Below are positions 17,268 through 26,301 of a stretch of DNA of 64,000 nt, one piece after another. The stretch covers positions 20,832 through 84,831 of the forward strand of contig QAMW01000007.1 of NCBI GenBank assembly GCA_003150235.1, read 5' to 3'. Positions within the stretch are counted from its first letter, which is position 1. The number at the start of each line of letters is the position of its first letter. Source of the DNA: Bacteroidales bacterium (lineage in GTDB: Bacteria > Bacteroidota > Bacteroidia > Bacteroidales > Muribaculaceae). Position numbers and translations under genes: made by a program. The notes beneath the pieces are model-generated. The model was not told the DNA's origin. It saw only the letters and a program-made list of their open reading frames with translations, and ran no database searches.

Positions 17268-20200
17268 ATGAGTCTTTTGAGACTGATACATATAATAATG
17301 AGAGCTGTCGCCTGCGCTGCACTGCTTGCAGCATCGGCAGCCTGCACCGACGATACCTTCGACGATATGCCCGATTACACCGTATCGGGAAAGCCGGTCA
17401 CGCTGTCGGTCAAGCTGCAGCTCCCTGAAATGGAGGCGAAGAGCCGCGCCGACCTCCCGGTCAATGACATAAACCGGGTGCAGACACTATGGGTGCGCAC
17501 CTACAGCTCCGTCACCAAAAAGGCAACAAGCGACTGGACCAAACTCACCCCCGGCACCGTCGTGATCGAGGGTACTCACGACGTGACAATCAATATCAAC
17601 ACCCTCAGCGGCTACAACTATATCGTCGGGGTGGCAAACGTGGACAACAAGGCAATCCTTAAAAGCAATCCCGGTGAAGAAAAGACTCTCGCCCAGCTGC
17701 TTGAAAATGCCGATACGTGGGATGATTTTCTTGACATCGCCGTGGTGTCGCCCTCCACTTTCAACTCCATGTACGCCCCTTCCGTGCCACTTCCTATGGC
17801 GGGGTGCTATGTCGACATCGACCCCGGAGACACCCATCCCACAGCTCTCAGCGAATGGCAGGAGTTCAATTTCACGCCTCACTTTATTCCCGTAAAGAAA
17901 GGTGTGGTAGAGTTTCAGACAGGTGCCATCCACCTTCGCCGGCTCGTGTCGCAGGTCACATTCAATTTTATCCCGGGCGACAAAAACTTCGACCTTACCG
18001 TCAACAGTTATACCATCTACAATGCCCCGAAATATTCATGGGTCTACGAGCGAGGCACAAAAGACGGCATGACCACCAATTTCGGCGATGCGGCAACAGA
18101 AAGCACCACCGCCGCCTATTTTGCCGGCCCAATACAGTACACGGCACAGTATATCTCTAAAGATGACAAGACCGGCACATCGACATTCAACTACTGGCAA
18201 GGTGAGAGCAAGCACACCGGCAACGCAACTAAATATACCGATCGCGATGCCTGCTCGGGCAACCTCTTCACCTCGCTCACCGGCAGCGCGTGGACCCCTA
18301 ACAATATGGCATCGTATGTAAGAGTACAATGCACCATCGCCTATAAAGGCACAATCAAGGTCGACGGTGAGGGTGCAACCGACAAGGGTGGCAATATCAG
18401 CGTACACCGCGTGGGAAATGCCGACTATATCATTCACCTCGGCAATATAGGCGGCATCGCTTCCGACTTCAACTGCTACCGCAACACCCGCTACACCTAC
18501 AATGTGACTGTGAACGGTGTCAACGACATACGCGTCGATGCATACCGTACCGATGAACTATATCCCGGCGAAGAAGGCATAGTAAGCGACATGGACCAGA
18601 TAACCGTGGAACTCGACTCCCACTACAACACTTATAATGTCCAGCTGACAGAATCAGAACTCAAGCAGCCTAATTTCGGTTTTCTCCTCACCACATATTA
18701 CGGAGGCGTACAGCGTAATGTCGACGAGTCCAACTACACCGACTATGATTCCAAATTTTACGACTGGGTGGAGCTACGTCCCACCACCGGGCGGTATGTC
18801 CTTGCCGAATACAAACCGAAGGGGTACCGAAACGACAACAAGACATTTCTTCTTGCCGACCTTGTGAAAGGCACCCACGACAACGCCTGGGACAACATGC
18901 AGTCGCAATGGAAATCCGAATCGGGATGGTACACCGTATTCGTCAAGGAAAACACTTACGAGACATCCGGCGATGAGACTACCGGCGCAGCCGACCCCAC
19001 ATGGCGTAACTACGTGAACCAGAACCCGCGCCGATGCTACATAAGGGTTACGAGAAAAATATCGCCCGACGGCAACAGCGTCTATGCCCGCTCAAAATAC
19101 GGCATCTCGCAACGCTCAATCCAGACCTACTACTCCAGTCATGCCGAAATCGCCACGGCTATCGGAATGGAATCATTCAACGAGACCGAAGGGCTCAATA
19201 TGCGCAGCTCTTTCACCAAAGGTGGCACAAGCGGCTCCAACGGCAGATATAATATGGCGTTATGGCTTGGCATTGCTAATGGAGGAAACGCCGACTGGAG
19301 TACATTCATCGAACAGACAGAACCATTGGAAGTGCCGGGGGTAGGCAAAGACAGAGCACAAGGAGGGCCACCAATCCCTGAGAGAATAATTACTGAAGAT
19401 GGAAGCGGCAATCCCTATCCAATGCCGAGAGTGGTCTACAAAGCAAATGAATCTTCTTACTTCAATGACCCTCAGAAAGACAGCAAATATACAATCGAAT
19501 ATCTCAATGCATGCATGAATCGTAACCGTGATAATAATGGTAATGGTAAAATCGATCCCGAAGAACTTCGATGGTACTTACCTGCCATGGGAAAATATCT
19601 TCGTTTACTTCTCGGAAGAGAATCGTTGACCGAACCACTTATGGACTTCTCTGCGGTTAATCAGTTACCCTATGTCTACAACCAGGATTGGTCAACCTCA
19701 GATACTGAGGGAAGTAAAATTGACAATATATATTATACTCGCTATATGTTCGGGACAAGCGATGTATATAACGGGTCAATCCGCGTACTTTGGGCGCTGG
19801 AAGGCATGTCGACATCTACATTAAATCAAGTGTACGACTGGGGTAAGTGTGGATATCCGTGGCAAGTAAGATGTATCCGCAACCTTGGTACTGACCTGAC
19901 TACCATATCTGGTGAGGAAAAAGTGACGGCTGCATACGAGGTAGACACTAAAACACGTACTGTCGAGATGAAATATTACGATCCACGTTCGGTTAGACAA
20001 GTCGCATATTCCGGCAATGGAAATGAAGATAACAATATGCCCATTCATAGTATTACCGACCCGTATAATATGCCTTACAAAAAATTTGAATATTATAGAG
20101 AAGATTTGACAATAACAAATAGCTATCCTAATTATTATTGGAATCTATATAATCTGCAAACTTACATCAATTCAAATCCATGCAAACAATTGGACACCCC

Positions 20201-20459
20201 GAATAAAAGCGGTTGGAGAATACCGAATCAAAAGGAAATTGCCATTCTTAAAAATTACGGGAGTATCCTCACTCAGGGAGGTGTAGCATGGCTGTCATGT
20301 ACATATTCCTATTATAATTTAACGAATGGTATTGGAGGAGAATATAGTAACGGTAATAATGTATTTTTAGCGATGCTGAATGAGCGGGGCACACAATTGT
20401 CCGCAGGCAATATCGCCGCTTTCGGAGGGCGCGTACGTTGTGTCCGCGATGTACCGTAA
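17268..20459 (+). CDS. Large fimbrial tip-type lipoprotein (DUF4906-like)
   Basis: 1063 residues, lipobox ASAAC (Cys26). A first strand (VTLSVKLQL) precedes Ser-Arg at 59-60, again 34 residues after the Cys. A fimbrillin-like N-terminal half has a TRYTYNVTVNGVNDIRVDAYR segment near 408-430 as seen in DUF4906 proteins. The C-terminal third resembles surface-lectin/FISUMP-type modules: NGNGKIDPEELRWYLPA near 762-778, GWRIPNQKEIAIL near 985 and a final GGRVRCVRDVP. It is probably the pilus tip adhesin. From about 19,450 onward the DNA is clearly more AT-rich, suggesting a module acquired or diversified separately. Confidence 0.72.
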   Translation: MSLLRLIHIIMRAVACAALLAASAACTDDTFDDMPDYTVSGKPVTLSVKLQLPEMEAKSRADLPVNDINRVQTLWVRTYSSVTKKATSDWTKLTPGTVVIEGTHDVTININTLSGYNYIVGVANVDNKAILKSNPGEEKTLAQLLENADTWDDFLDIAVVSPSTFNSMYAPSVPLPMAGCYVDIDPGDTHPTALSEWQEFNFTPHFIPVKKGVVEFQTGAIHLRRLVSQVTFNFIPGDKNFDLTVNSYTIYNAPKYSWVYERGTKDGMTTNFGDAATESTTAAYFAGPIQYTAQYISKDDKTGTSTFNYWQGESKHTGNATKYTDRDACSGNLFTSLTGSAWTPNNMASYVRVQCTIAYKGTIKVDGEGATDKGGNISVHRVGNADYIIHLGNIGGIASDFNCYRNTRYTYNVTVNGVNDIRVDAYRTDELYPGEEGIVSDMDQITVELDSHYNTYNVQLTESELKQPNFGFLLTTYYGGVQRNVDESNYTDYDSKFYDWVELRPTTGRYVLAEYKPKGYRNDNKTFLLADLVKGTHDNAWDNMQSQWKSESGWYTVFVKENTYETSGDETTGAADPTWRNYVNQNPRRCYIRVTRKISPDGNSVYARSKYGISQRSIQTYYSSHAEIATAIGMESFNETEGLNMRSSFTKGGTSGSNGRYNMALWLGIANGGNADWSTFIEQTEPLEVPGVGKDRAQGGPPIPERIITEDGSGNPYPMPRVVYKANESSYFNDPQKDSKYTIEYLNACMNRNRDNNGNGKIDPEELRWYLPAMGKYLRLLLGRESLTEPLMDFSAVNQLPYVYNQDWSTSDTEGSKIDNIYYTRYMFGTSDVYNGSIRVLWALEGMSTSTLNQVYDWGKCGYPWQVRCIRNLGTDLTTISGEEKVTAAYEVDTKTRTVEMKYYDPRSVRQVAYSGNGNEDNNMPIHSITDPYNMPYKKFEYYREDLTITNSYPNYYWNLYNLQTYINSNPCKQLDTPNKSGWRIPNQKEIAILKNYGSILTQGGVAWLSCTYSYYNLTNGIGGEYSNGNNVFLAMLNERGTQLSAGNIAAFGGRVRCVRDVP

Positions 20460-20621
20460 TAGTGTAATTATGAACGATATAGATATTGGGAAATGGCGCA
20501 ATACCGGCAAAAGTGTAAAGAATGGCGCAAAGTCAAGGATTTTGCTCGGAATGGGCAAGATTGCCGTAACCGCGGGCAGCGCCGAAGGTGCGCCCGTGGC
20601 AATGATACACCCGACACATTG

Positions 20622-20687
20622 CTACCCCAAGAGTGGGTTGCATAATCAGTTGCAAGTGATACGATTATGCAACCCGCTTCGGGGTAG
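20622..20687. repeat. Large palindrome with CTAC/GTAG ends
   Basis: Left arm 20622-20647 (starts CTACCCC, ends GGGTTGCATAATC) and right arm 20663-20687 pair almost fully, with a mismatch only in the AAGAGT/GAAGC middle; the loop is 15 nt. The ends are CTAC and GTAG, as in the other palindromes of this window. It may also end fimbrial operon transcription. A related half-copy (CTACCCCGGTGCGGGTTG) lies near 45,033. Confidence 0.55.
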
Positions 20688-20709
20688 AGACCATGGTGAG
20701 ACGCTTAGT

Positions 20710-20739
20710 CCACGGGTATGCCTCCGGCATTACCCGCGG
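20710..20739 (-). repeat. CCACGGGT-type palindrome, copy 1
   Basis: 30-bp imperfect palindrome beginning CCACGGGTATGCC and ending GGCATTACCCGCGG. It matches 44,972-45,001 in inverted orientation at 29 of 30 positions. It lies just upstream of the DUF5106 gene and may have displaced that gene's original 5' region. Confidence 0.55.
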
Positions 20740-20832
20740 TTACGGAGATGCATCCCCTCCGGGGAATACTCAGAGTTCAGCATTCTATCCGCTCCCCGCT
20801 ACATTACACATCTCCTGATTTTGGCGGTCGTG

Positions 20833-21681
20833 ATGTGGCTTGCCGCGTCATGCCGCCATAACCCGACTTCCAGTGATGCAGGCGCGGATGACAGCGTGGC
20901 GGAGCTGCCCCTGCCCGCGCTGCCTGCGGGACTGACTCAACCCGAAGAGAGAGCGGCGTATCTGCTCGCCCACTTTTGGGACGACATGGATTTCAACGAC
21001 TGCCGGTTAAGCCTCGACACCGCCTTCATGGAACAGAATTTCGCCAACTTCGCCGCCTTGTTTGACTACGCCGACTCTGCCGCAATGGCGCACGGCGCGT
21101 CGGTACTGCTCGACAAGGCGGCGACTTCGGGCGAAGCGTTTGACTTCCTCAACGCCATTATCGACAAGTATCTCTACGACCCGGAATCGCCCATGTACAA
21201 CGAGGAATATTACACCCACTTCCTGCGCGCACTCCTTGCAGGCAACCGCCTTGATGATGCCGGGCGTGAACGCGCACGGTACCGCCTTGAGGCGGCGATG
21301 AAAAACAGCCGTGGCACCCGTGCCGCCGATTTCCGTTACGTAATGCGTGGCGGGGGTGAGGAAAAACTCTCGGAATTTTGCCGCGACCATGAAATGACCA
21401 TGCTCCTTTTCTACGACCCTGACTGCGAAAACTGCAAGGCGATGATAGAGCGGCTACGCCATGCCCCACTTCCTCCCGGCACCGCCATCCTGGCGATAGA
21501 CGCCGAAGACGACCGCCGGCAGTGGGAACGCACATGCGCGTCGCTTCCCGCCGGATGGACAGTAGGATATGCCCTCGACCCCATCCTCGACAACGAAACC
21601 TACGTGCTTCCCGCCATGCCCGTCATCTACCTTCTCGACTCCCGCGCCACTGTCCTCGCCAAAGACCCGCGCCTCCCCTGA
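20833..21681 (+). CDS. DUF5106/thioredoxin-like lipoprotein, start uncertain
   Basis: About 282 residues. Lipobox LAASC lies directly after the ATG at 20833. The hydrophobic run encoded just before it (THLLILAVVMW) looks like the rest of the signal peptide, so the true start is probably an upstream non-ATG codon (TTG at 20821 or earlier). A longer reading into the upstream palindromes is unlikely to be real. A helical DUF5106 region (about 30-165) is followed by a thioredoxin-like fold with C-E-N-C (YDPDCENCKAM). Likely a periplasmic or outer-membrane redox-type lipoprotein. It ends abruptly (LAKDPRLP) compared with usual family members. Confidence 0.7.
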   Translation: MWLAASCRHNPTSSDAGADDSVAELPLPALPAGLTQPEERAAYLLAHFWDDMDFNDCRLSLDTAFMEQNFANFAALFDYADSAAMAHGASVLLDKAATSGEAFDFLNAIIDKYLYDPESPMYNEEYYTHFLRALLAGNRLDDAGRERARYRLEAAMKNSRGTRAADFRYVMRGGGEEKLSEFCRDHEMTMLLFYDPDCENCKAMIERLRHAPLPPGTAILAIDAEDDRRQWERTCASLPAGWTVGYALDPILDNETYVLPAMPVIYLLDSRATVLAKDPRLP

Positions 21682-21699
21682 CCACACCGGCGACAGAAT

Positions 21700-22581
21700 C
21701 TAACCGCGCTCGCGGTATTGGCGCGGGCTAAGGTTGACCTGCTGCTTGAAATATTTGCCAAACGCCGACTGAGTGGGAAAATTCAGGGCGTAGGCTATCT
21801 CTTGCACCGACATCTGCGTGTAGCGCAACATCATCTTCGCCTCCAGCACCACATACTCGTTGATCCATTCAAGAGCAGCTTTCCCGCTGTAGCTTTTAAT
21901 CATGCCCGACACATATTTCGGGGTAAGATACATCTTGTCGGCATAAAACTGCAGGCTGCGTTCCTTCTCATGATAAGCCTGTAGAAGCGTCATGAATTTA
22001 TCAAACAGTTGCTGTGCCCTCGGCGCATCCTCCTCCCCGTCGGCATGATTCTGCCCCTGGTAGCACTTCACCATCAGCAGTATCGTGTGGGAGAGCGCGA
22101 GAGCAAGTCCTTTAATCACCTCCGGATTGCCCGCCTCCATGTTTCTCTTGAAAAGGTCATAATAAGGCTTAAGGTTGACAATTTCCTCATGGGGGACACT
22201 GATAGGCCCGTTGCCTCTGAGCCCGATATAACTCTGCGCCCTTAGCCGGAAATCAAGTTGAAGCTGCTGCATGTAATCCTCGGAAAGCATGACGGCATAT
22301 CCGGCGATATTGTCGGTACTGTGAATCTGTATTATATCGTTGGCAAAATTCACCAACAGGTGATTTGCCTCAATTTTGAACCGGCGCAGATTAATACTGC
22401 AATCAATCTCTCCCTGCAGGCACACAAGCACAGTGGTGGCCTTCAGCCTTGTGGGATGGGAAAACAATCGCATACCGTCAAGAGAGTTTATCATGACGAT
22501 GTCCTTGTGAAATTCCACAAGCTCCGGGATATCCTGTTCAAGAAGTCGCTCGATAGAGATGTCAGTCAGGGTCTTATACAT
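21700..22581 (-). CDS. AraC family regulator, divergent from efflux operon
   Basis: 293 residues. An N-terminal cupin-type ligand domain (RFKIEANHLLVNFANDIIQIHS near 68-90) is followed by a C-terminal double HTH: LYLTPKYVSGMIKSYSGK and VQEIAYALNFPTQSAFGKYF, ending LSPRQYRERG. It is divergently transcribed from the TolC/HlyD/ABC-2 operon across 155 bp, the standard arrangement for a local regulator of an efflux system, probably responding to the exported compound (inference). The ligand is unknown. Its 3' end lies 18 bp from the DUF5106 gene, convergent. Confidence 0.9.
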   Translation of the reverse strand: MYKTLTDISIERLLEQDIPELVEFHKDIVMINSLDGMRLFSHPTRLKATTVLVCLQGEIDCSINLRRFKIEANHLLVNFANDIIQIHSTDNIAGYAVMLSEDYMQQLQLDFRLRAQSYIGLRGNGPISVPHEEIVNLKPYYDLFKRNMEAGNPEVIKGLALALSHTILLMVKCYQGQNHADGEEDAPRAQQLFDKFMTLLQAYHEKERSLQFYADKMYLTPKYVSGMIKSYSGKAALEWINEYVVLEAKMMLRYTQMSVQEIAYALNFPTQSAFGKYFKQQVNLSPRQYRERG

Positions 22582-22736
22582 ATATAACTAAGATTAAACC
22601 CTACAAATATAACAATATTATGCCTTTAGTTAGTACTATTACGTCTTAAAAAGCGAAATATGCTCCAATCAACCCGCGAAATACGACTTTTATCGCCTTT
22701 CATTTGTAGCGAACTTTGCGTCAAAGTTAATTCGCG

Positions 22737-24116
22737 ATGAAAATGAACAGACGACATCTGACAATTCTATTATTATTACTATCGGGCATATCGGCAATGG
22801 CAGCCGACGCACCGCTCTCCCTAGACAGCTGCCGCACACTTGCCGTTGACAACAACAAAGAGCTACGCAGTTCGGAAATGGAGATGCGAGCCGCGTACTA
22901 CAATCGAAAGTCGGCATTTACCAATTATCTCCCGAAAGTTTCCGCTACAGGCATATACATGCACACAGGCAAGGAGCTTTCCCTGCTGAGCGACGAGCAA
23001 AAATCAACACTGTCAGGATTGGGGACCGCCCTACAGATGCCCGCACTTAACCCGGTGGGGCAACGGCTTGTCGATGCATTGCGCACCGATACCCGCAACA
23101 TGGCGGGAGCAGCAGTGATGCTCACCCAGCCTCTCTATATGGGCGGCAAGATAAGAGCCTATAACAAAATCGCCCGTTACGCCGAGATGATAGCCTCCGA
23201 CAAGCACGACCTGAAATACCAGGAACTTATAGTGGCTGTCGACGAGACTTACTGGAACATCGTGGAACTTTCGGCACGCAAGCGTCTCGCCGAAAGCTAT
23301 CTCAATCTTGTCACGACACTCGACGGCGACATCACGCAGATGATTGCCGAAGGATTTGCCACGAAATCCGACGGACTAAGCGTGAAAGTAAAGGTCAACG
23401 AGGCTAATGTAGCAATCATTCAGGTCGACAACGGTCTCGACATCCTGAAGATGCGTCTTTGCGAACTATGCGGGCTGCCCCTTGACTCAAAAATAGAGCT
23501 CGCCGATGAAAACAGCGACACTGTCGACCTTACGGAGCCGGATGTCATGGATACCGGCGATATCCGGGAAAACCGTCCGGAACTTTCGGCTCTCGGCACT
23601 TCGGTAAAGCTGTTTGACGAAAAGGTCAAGGTAGCGAGGGCGGAGTTTTTGCCAAGCGTGGCACTCACCGGAGGTTACTTTGCGAGTTATCCTTCCATGT
23701 TCAACAGTTTTGAAAAAAAATTCAAAGGCACATGGAATATCGGCGTAGCCGTGAATATCCCCATTCTCACATGGGGCGACAGGAGCTACAAGGTTAAAAG
23801 CGCAGCCGCACATGCCGCCGCTGCAAGATGGGACTATGAGGCTACACGCGAGAAAATCGAGCTGCAGGTGAGTCAAAGCCGGCAAAAAGTAAGAGAGGCC
23901 CGCGAGCGGTATGCCGAATCATTGAGCAGCCAGGCGGCAGCCGACGAGAATCTCCGTTGCGCCACATTAGGCATGAAGGAAGGTGTGATTCCCGTGAGCA
24001 ACGTGATCGAGGCTCAGACCGCATGGCTCTCTGCAAAAACCAACCTCATATCGTCAGGCATCGATGTACGGCTTGCCTACGTGTATCTGAGAAAATCATT
24101 AGGAACAATAAAATAA
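22737..24116 (+). CDS. TolC-family outer-membrane efflux protein
   Basis: 459 residues. A signal peptide ends near AMAAD. Two repeated helical-barrel halves are seen: LDSCRTLAVDNNKELRSSEMEMRAA near 29-54 and the second half starting RENRPELSALG near 280, with typical AxLxxW and GxxPxxxLxGGY (EFLPSVALTGGYFASY near 302-317). It forms the outer-membrane exit duct for the downstream adaptor and permeases. A promoter-like pair (TTTT 22688-22691, 19 nt, GAACTTTG 22711-22718) lies just upstream. The adaptor gene starts 7 bp after its stop. Confidence 0.92.
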   Translation: MKMNRRHLTILLLLLSGISAMAADAPLSLDSCRTLAVDNNKELRSSEMEMRAAYYNRKSAFTNYLPKVSATGIYMHTGKELSLLSDEQKSTLSGLGTALQMPALNPVGQRLVDALRTDTRNMAGAAVMLTQPLYMGGKIRAYNKIARYAEMIASDKHDLKYQELIVAVDETYWNIVELSARKRLAESYLNLVTTLDGDITQMIAEGFATKSDGLSVKVKVNEANVAIIQVDNGLDILKMRLCELCGLPLDSKIELADENSDTVDLTEPDVMDTGDIRENRPELSALGTSVKLFDEKVKVARAEFLPSVALTGGYFASYPSMFNSFEKKFKGTWNIGVAVNIPILTWGDRSYKVKSAAAHAAAARWDYEATREKIELQVSQSRQKVREARERYAESLSSQAAADENLRCATLGMKEGVIPVSNVIEAQTAWLSAKTNLISSGIDVRLAYVYLRKSLGTIK

Positions 24117-24123
24117 CCCGGAA

Positions 24124-25110
24124 ATGAAAAAGAAAAATCTTAACGTGATAATCGTCTGCACGTCAATCATCCTGGCTGTCATTGCCATTGTGGTAATAAT
24201 AGGGCTCTGTATACCTGAGCAGCCTGAGGTGATACAGGGACAGGCCGAGACATCGGACTACAGGGTGTCAAGCAAGATACCGGCAAGGATTCTTGAAATA
24301 AAGGTAGAGGAAGGCGACATGGTCAACAAAGGCGACACATTGGTGATACTCGAGGCACCTGACATTCAGGCAAAGCTCGCCCAGGCAGAAGCCGCATTTA
24401 AGGCTGCACAAGCGATGGAACAGAAAGCCCGCACCGGAGCGCGTCGCGAGCAGATACAGTCGGCTTACGAAGTATGGCAGAAAGCAGTTGCCGGACGCGA
24501 GGTGGCGGAAAAGACATATAATCGTGTCAACCGCCTGTTTGAAAACGGGGTGCTCGCCGAGCAGAAGCGCGACGAGGCATTCGCCAATTACCGTGCGATG
24601 GCAGCTTCTGAAAATGCAGCCAGGTCTCAGTATGAGATGGCGGTCAACGGTTCGCGGCATGAAGATATAAACGCGGCACAGGCCCAGGTGTCACGTGCCG
24701 AAGGAGCCATAAGCGAGGTGTCATCGTATGTCAACGAGACCGTGCTTCTGGCCTCCGCCGACGGTGTCGTGACTGAAATATTTCCGGAGACGGGCGAATT
24801 CGTTGGTTCCGGCGCTCCTATCATGAATGTCTCGAAGATTGACGACATCTGGTTCACGTTTAATGTGCGCGAAGACCTTTTGCCCGGTCTCACAGTGGGT
24901 CAGGAGGTGTCGGTCTACGTACCTGCCTACGACAAAAATGTCACGGTGAAAATCACAAGGATAAAGGAAGTAGGCAGCTTTGCCACATGGAAGGCGACAA
25001 AAGCGCTTGACAAATTTGACCTGAAGACTTTTGAACTGCAGGCATACCCCGTCGAACCGTCGGAACTTCTCGGATTATGCGGCGGCATGTCGGCTATAAT
25101 GAAACGATAA
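24124..25110 (+). CDS. HlyD-family membrane fusion protein
   Basis: 328 residues. One N-terminal TM helix (about 9-30) is followed by a lipoyl/biotinyl half-motif (ARILEIKVEEGDMVNKGDTLVIL near 57-80), an alpha-helical hairpin (about 85-190, Ala/Gln/Glu-rich coiled coil), the second lipoyl half (ETVLLASADGVVTEIFPETGEFVGSG, about 204-229) and a beta-barrel domain. It bridges the inner-membrane permeases and TolC. The next gene begins immediately (ATG at 25112), so translation is coupled. Confidence 0.92.
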   Translation: MKKKNLNVIIVCTSIILAVIAIVVIIGLCIPEQPEVIQGQAETSDYRVSSKIPARILEIKVEEGDMVNKGDTLVILEAPDIQAKLAQAEAAFKAAQAMEQKARTGARREQIQSAYEVWQKAVAGREVAEKTYNRVNRLFENGVLAEQKRDEAFANYRAMAASENAARSQYEMAVNGSRHEDINAAQAQVSRAEGAISEVSSYVNETVLLASADGVVTEIFPETGEFVGSGAPIMNVSKIDDIWFTFNVREDLLPGLTVGQEVSVYVPAYDKNVTVKITRIKEVGSFATWKATKALDKFDLKTFELQAYPVEPSELLGLCGGMSAIMKR

Positions 25111-25111
25111 G

Positions 25112-26296
25112 ATGATAAGTGATATGACTGTGTTACAACGCGTAATGGCTATTTCCCGCCGGGAGCTGAAAGGCTATTCCCGTCGTCCGCTCTTCCTGTT
25201 CTGTATGGTGGTGGCCCCGGTGGCTTGTGCAATATTTTTTGCCACACTTATGGACAAAGGATTGCCCACGCAGCTCCCTGCGGGCATAGTCGACGAAGAT
25301 AACACCAACATATCACGCACGATTATACGCACTATCGACGCGATGGAGGAAGCAGATTTCGTTGCCTCATACCCCACCTTTTCCGCGGCAAGAGACGCCA
25401 TGCAGCGCGGAGAGATATTCTCCTTTTTCTATATTCCCAAGGGAACGACTGAAAAAGCGCTTTCCCACCGGCAGCCGAAAATATCGTTTTACACCAACGA
25501 GGCATATTTCGTGCCCGGTTCATTGCTGATGAAAGACATGCGCACCGCATCGGAACTGTCGGGACTTGCACTGACGCGCGAGACACTGTATGCAAAGGGG
25601 GCGACCGAAGATAAGGCGATGAGTATCATACAGCCCATAACCATAGAGACCCACCCGCTTAACAACCCGACGCTGGACTATGCGGTGTATCTCAACAACA
25701 TCCTGGTGCCGGGCATACTTATCCTGCTGATAATGCTGTCAACCTCCTATACCATAGGCATGGAGTGGAAATTTGACTCACAGAAGAAACTGTATGAGAT
25801 GGCGGGAAAATCCTCATCGATAGCACTTGCAGGCAAGCTGTTGCCACAGACGATGCTTTTCACGCTCATGTTCGTGTTTTATGACGTGTATTTTTACCGC
25901 ATACTCGGATATCCGTGCAATGTCCCGCTATGGCATATGATGTTGCTGGGATTTGTGACGGTCCTCGCCTCGCAGGCGTTCGGAGTGTTTTTCTTCGGCG
26001 TATTCCTCGGTCAGATGCGCACCGCCATGTGTCTCTGCTCCCTGTGGGGCATCCTGTCGTTTTCTGTCGCCGGCTTCACTTATCCCGTCATGGCTATGAG
26101 TCCGTTTTTTCAGCATTTCGCATGGTTGTTTCCGCTACGGCATTATTATCTGATATATGTGAATCAGGCATTGAACGGTTATCCGGTAGCCTATGTGTGG
26201 ACATCTGTAACCGCTCTTTTCTGCTTCCTCCTGCTGCCGCTTGCCGTATTGCCGCGTTACCGCACGGCATTCCTGAAATATAAATATCAAGAATAA
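25112..26296 (+). CDS. ABC-2 type efflux permease, first of pair
   Basis: 394 residues. One TM helix near 30-50, a large extracytoplasmic domain (PAGIVDEDNTNISRTIIRTI, about 57-190), then five TM helices from about 195 to 385, the ABC2_membrane_3 plan. It probably pairs with the next gene to form the inner-membrane part of a tripartite exporter. No ATP-binding subunit is encoded in this operon, so the energy source is either a distant ATPase or something else. The ATG at 25124 (MTVLQRV) is an alternative start that would leave a 13-bp gap to the adaptor. Confidence 0.87.
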   Translation: MISDMTVLQRVMAISRRELKGYSRRPLFLFCMVVAPVACAIFFATLMDKGLPTQLPAGIVDEDNTNISRTIIRTIDAMEEADFVASYPTFSAARDAMQRGEIFSFFYIPKGTTEKALSHRQPKISFYTNEAYFVPGSLLMKDMRTASELSGLALTRETLYAKGATEDKAMSIIQPITIETHPLNNPTLDYAVYLNNILVPGILILLIMLSTSYTIGMEWKFDSQKKLYEMAGKSSSIALAGKLLPQTMLFTLMFVFYDVYFYRILGYPCNVPLWHMMLLGFVTVLASQAFGVFFFGVFLGQMRTAMCLCSLWGILSFSVAGFTYPVMAMSPFFQHFAWLFPLRHYYLIYVNQALNGYPVAYVWTSVTALFCFLLLPLAVLPRYRTAFLKYKYQE

Positions 26297-26301
26297 CCGA
26301 C

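Noticed and set aside
20380..20832. Long N-terminal extension of the DUF5106 protein
   Set aside because: The extension overlaps the fimbrial gene end and translates palindromic repeats; the lipoprotein signal marks the real start further right.
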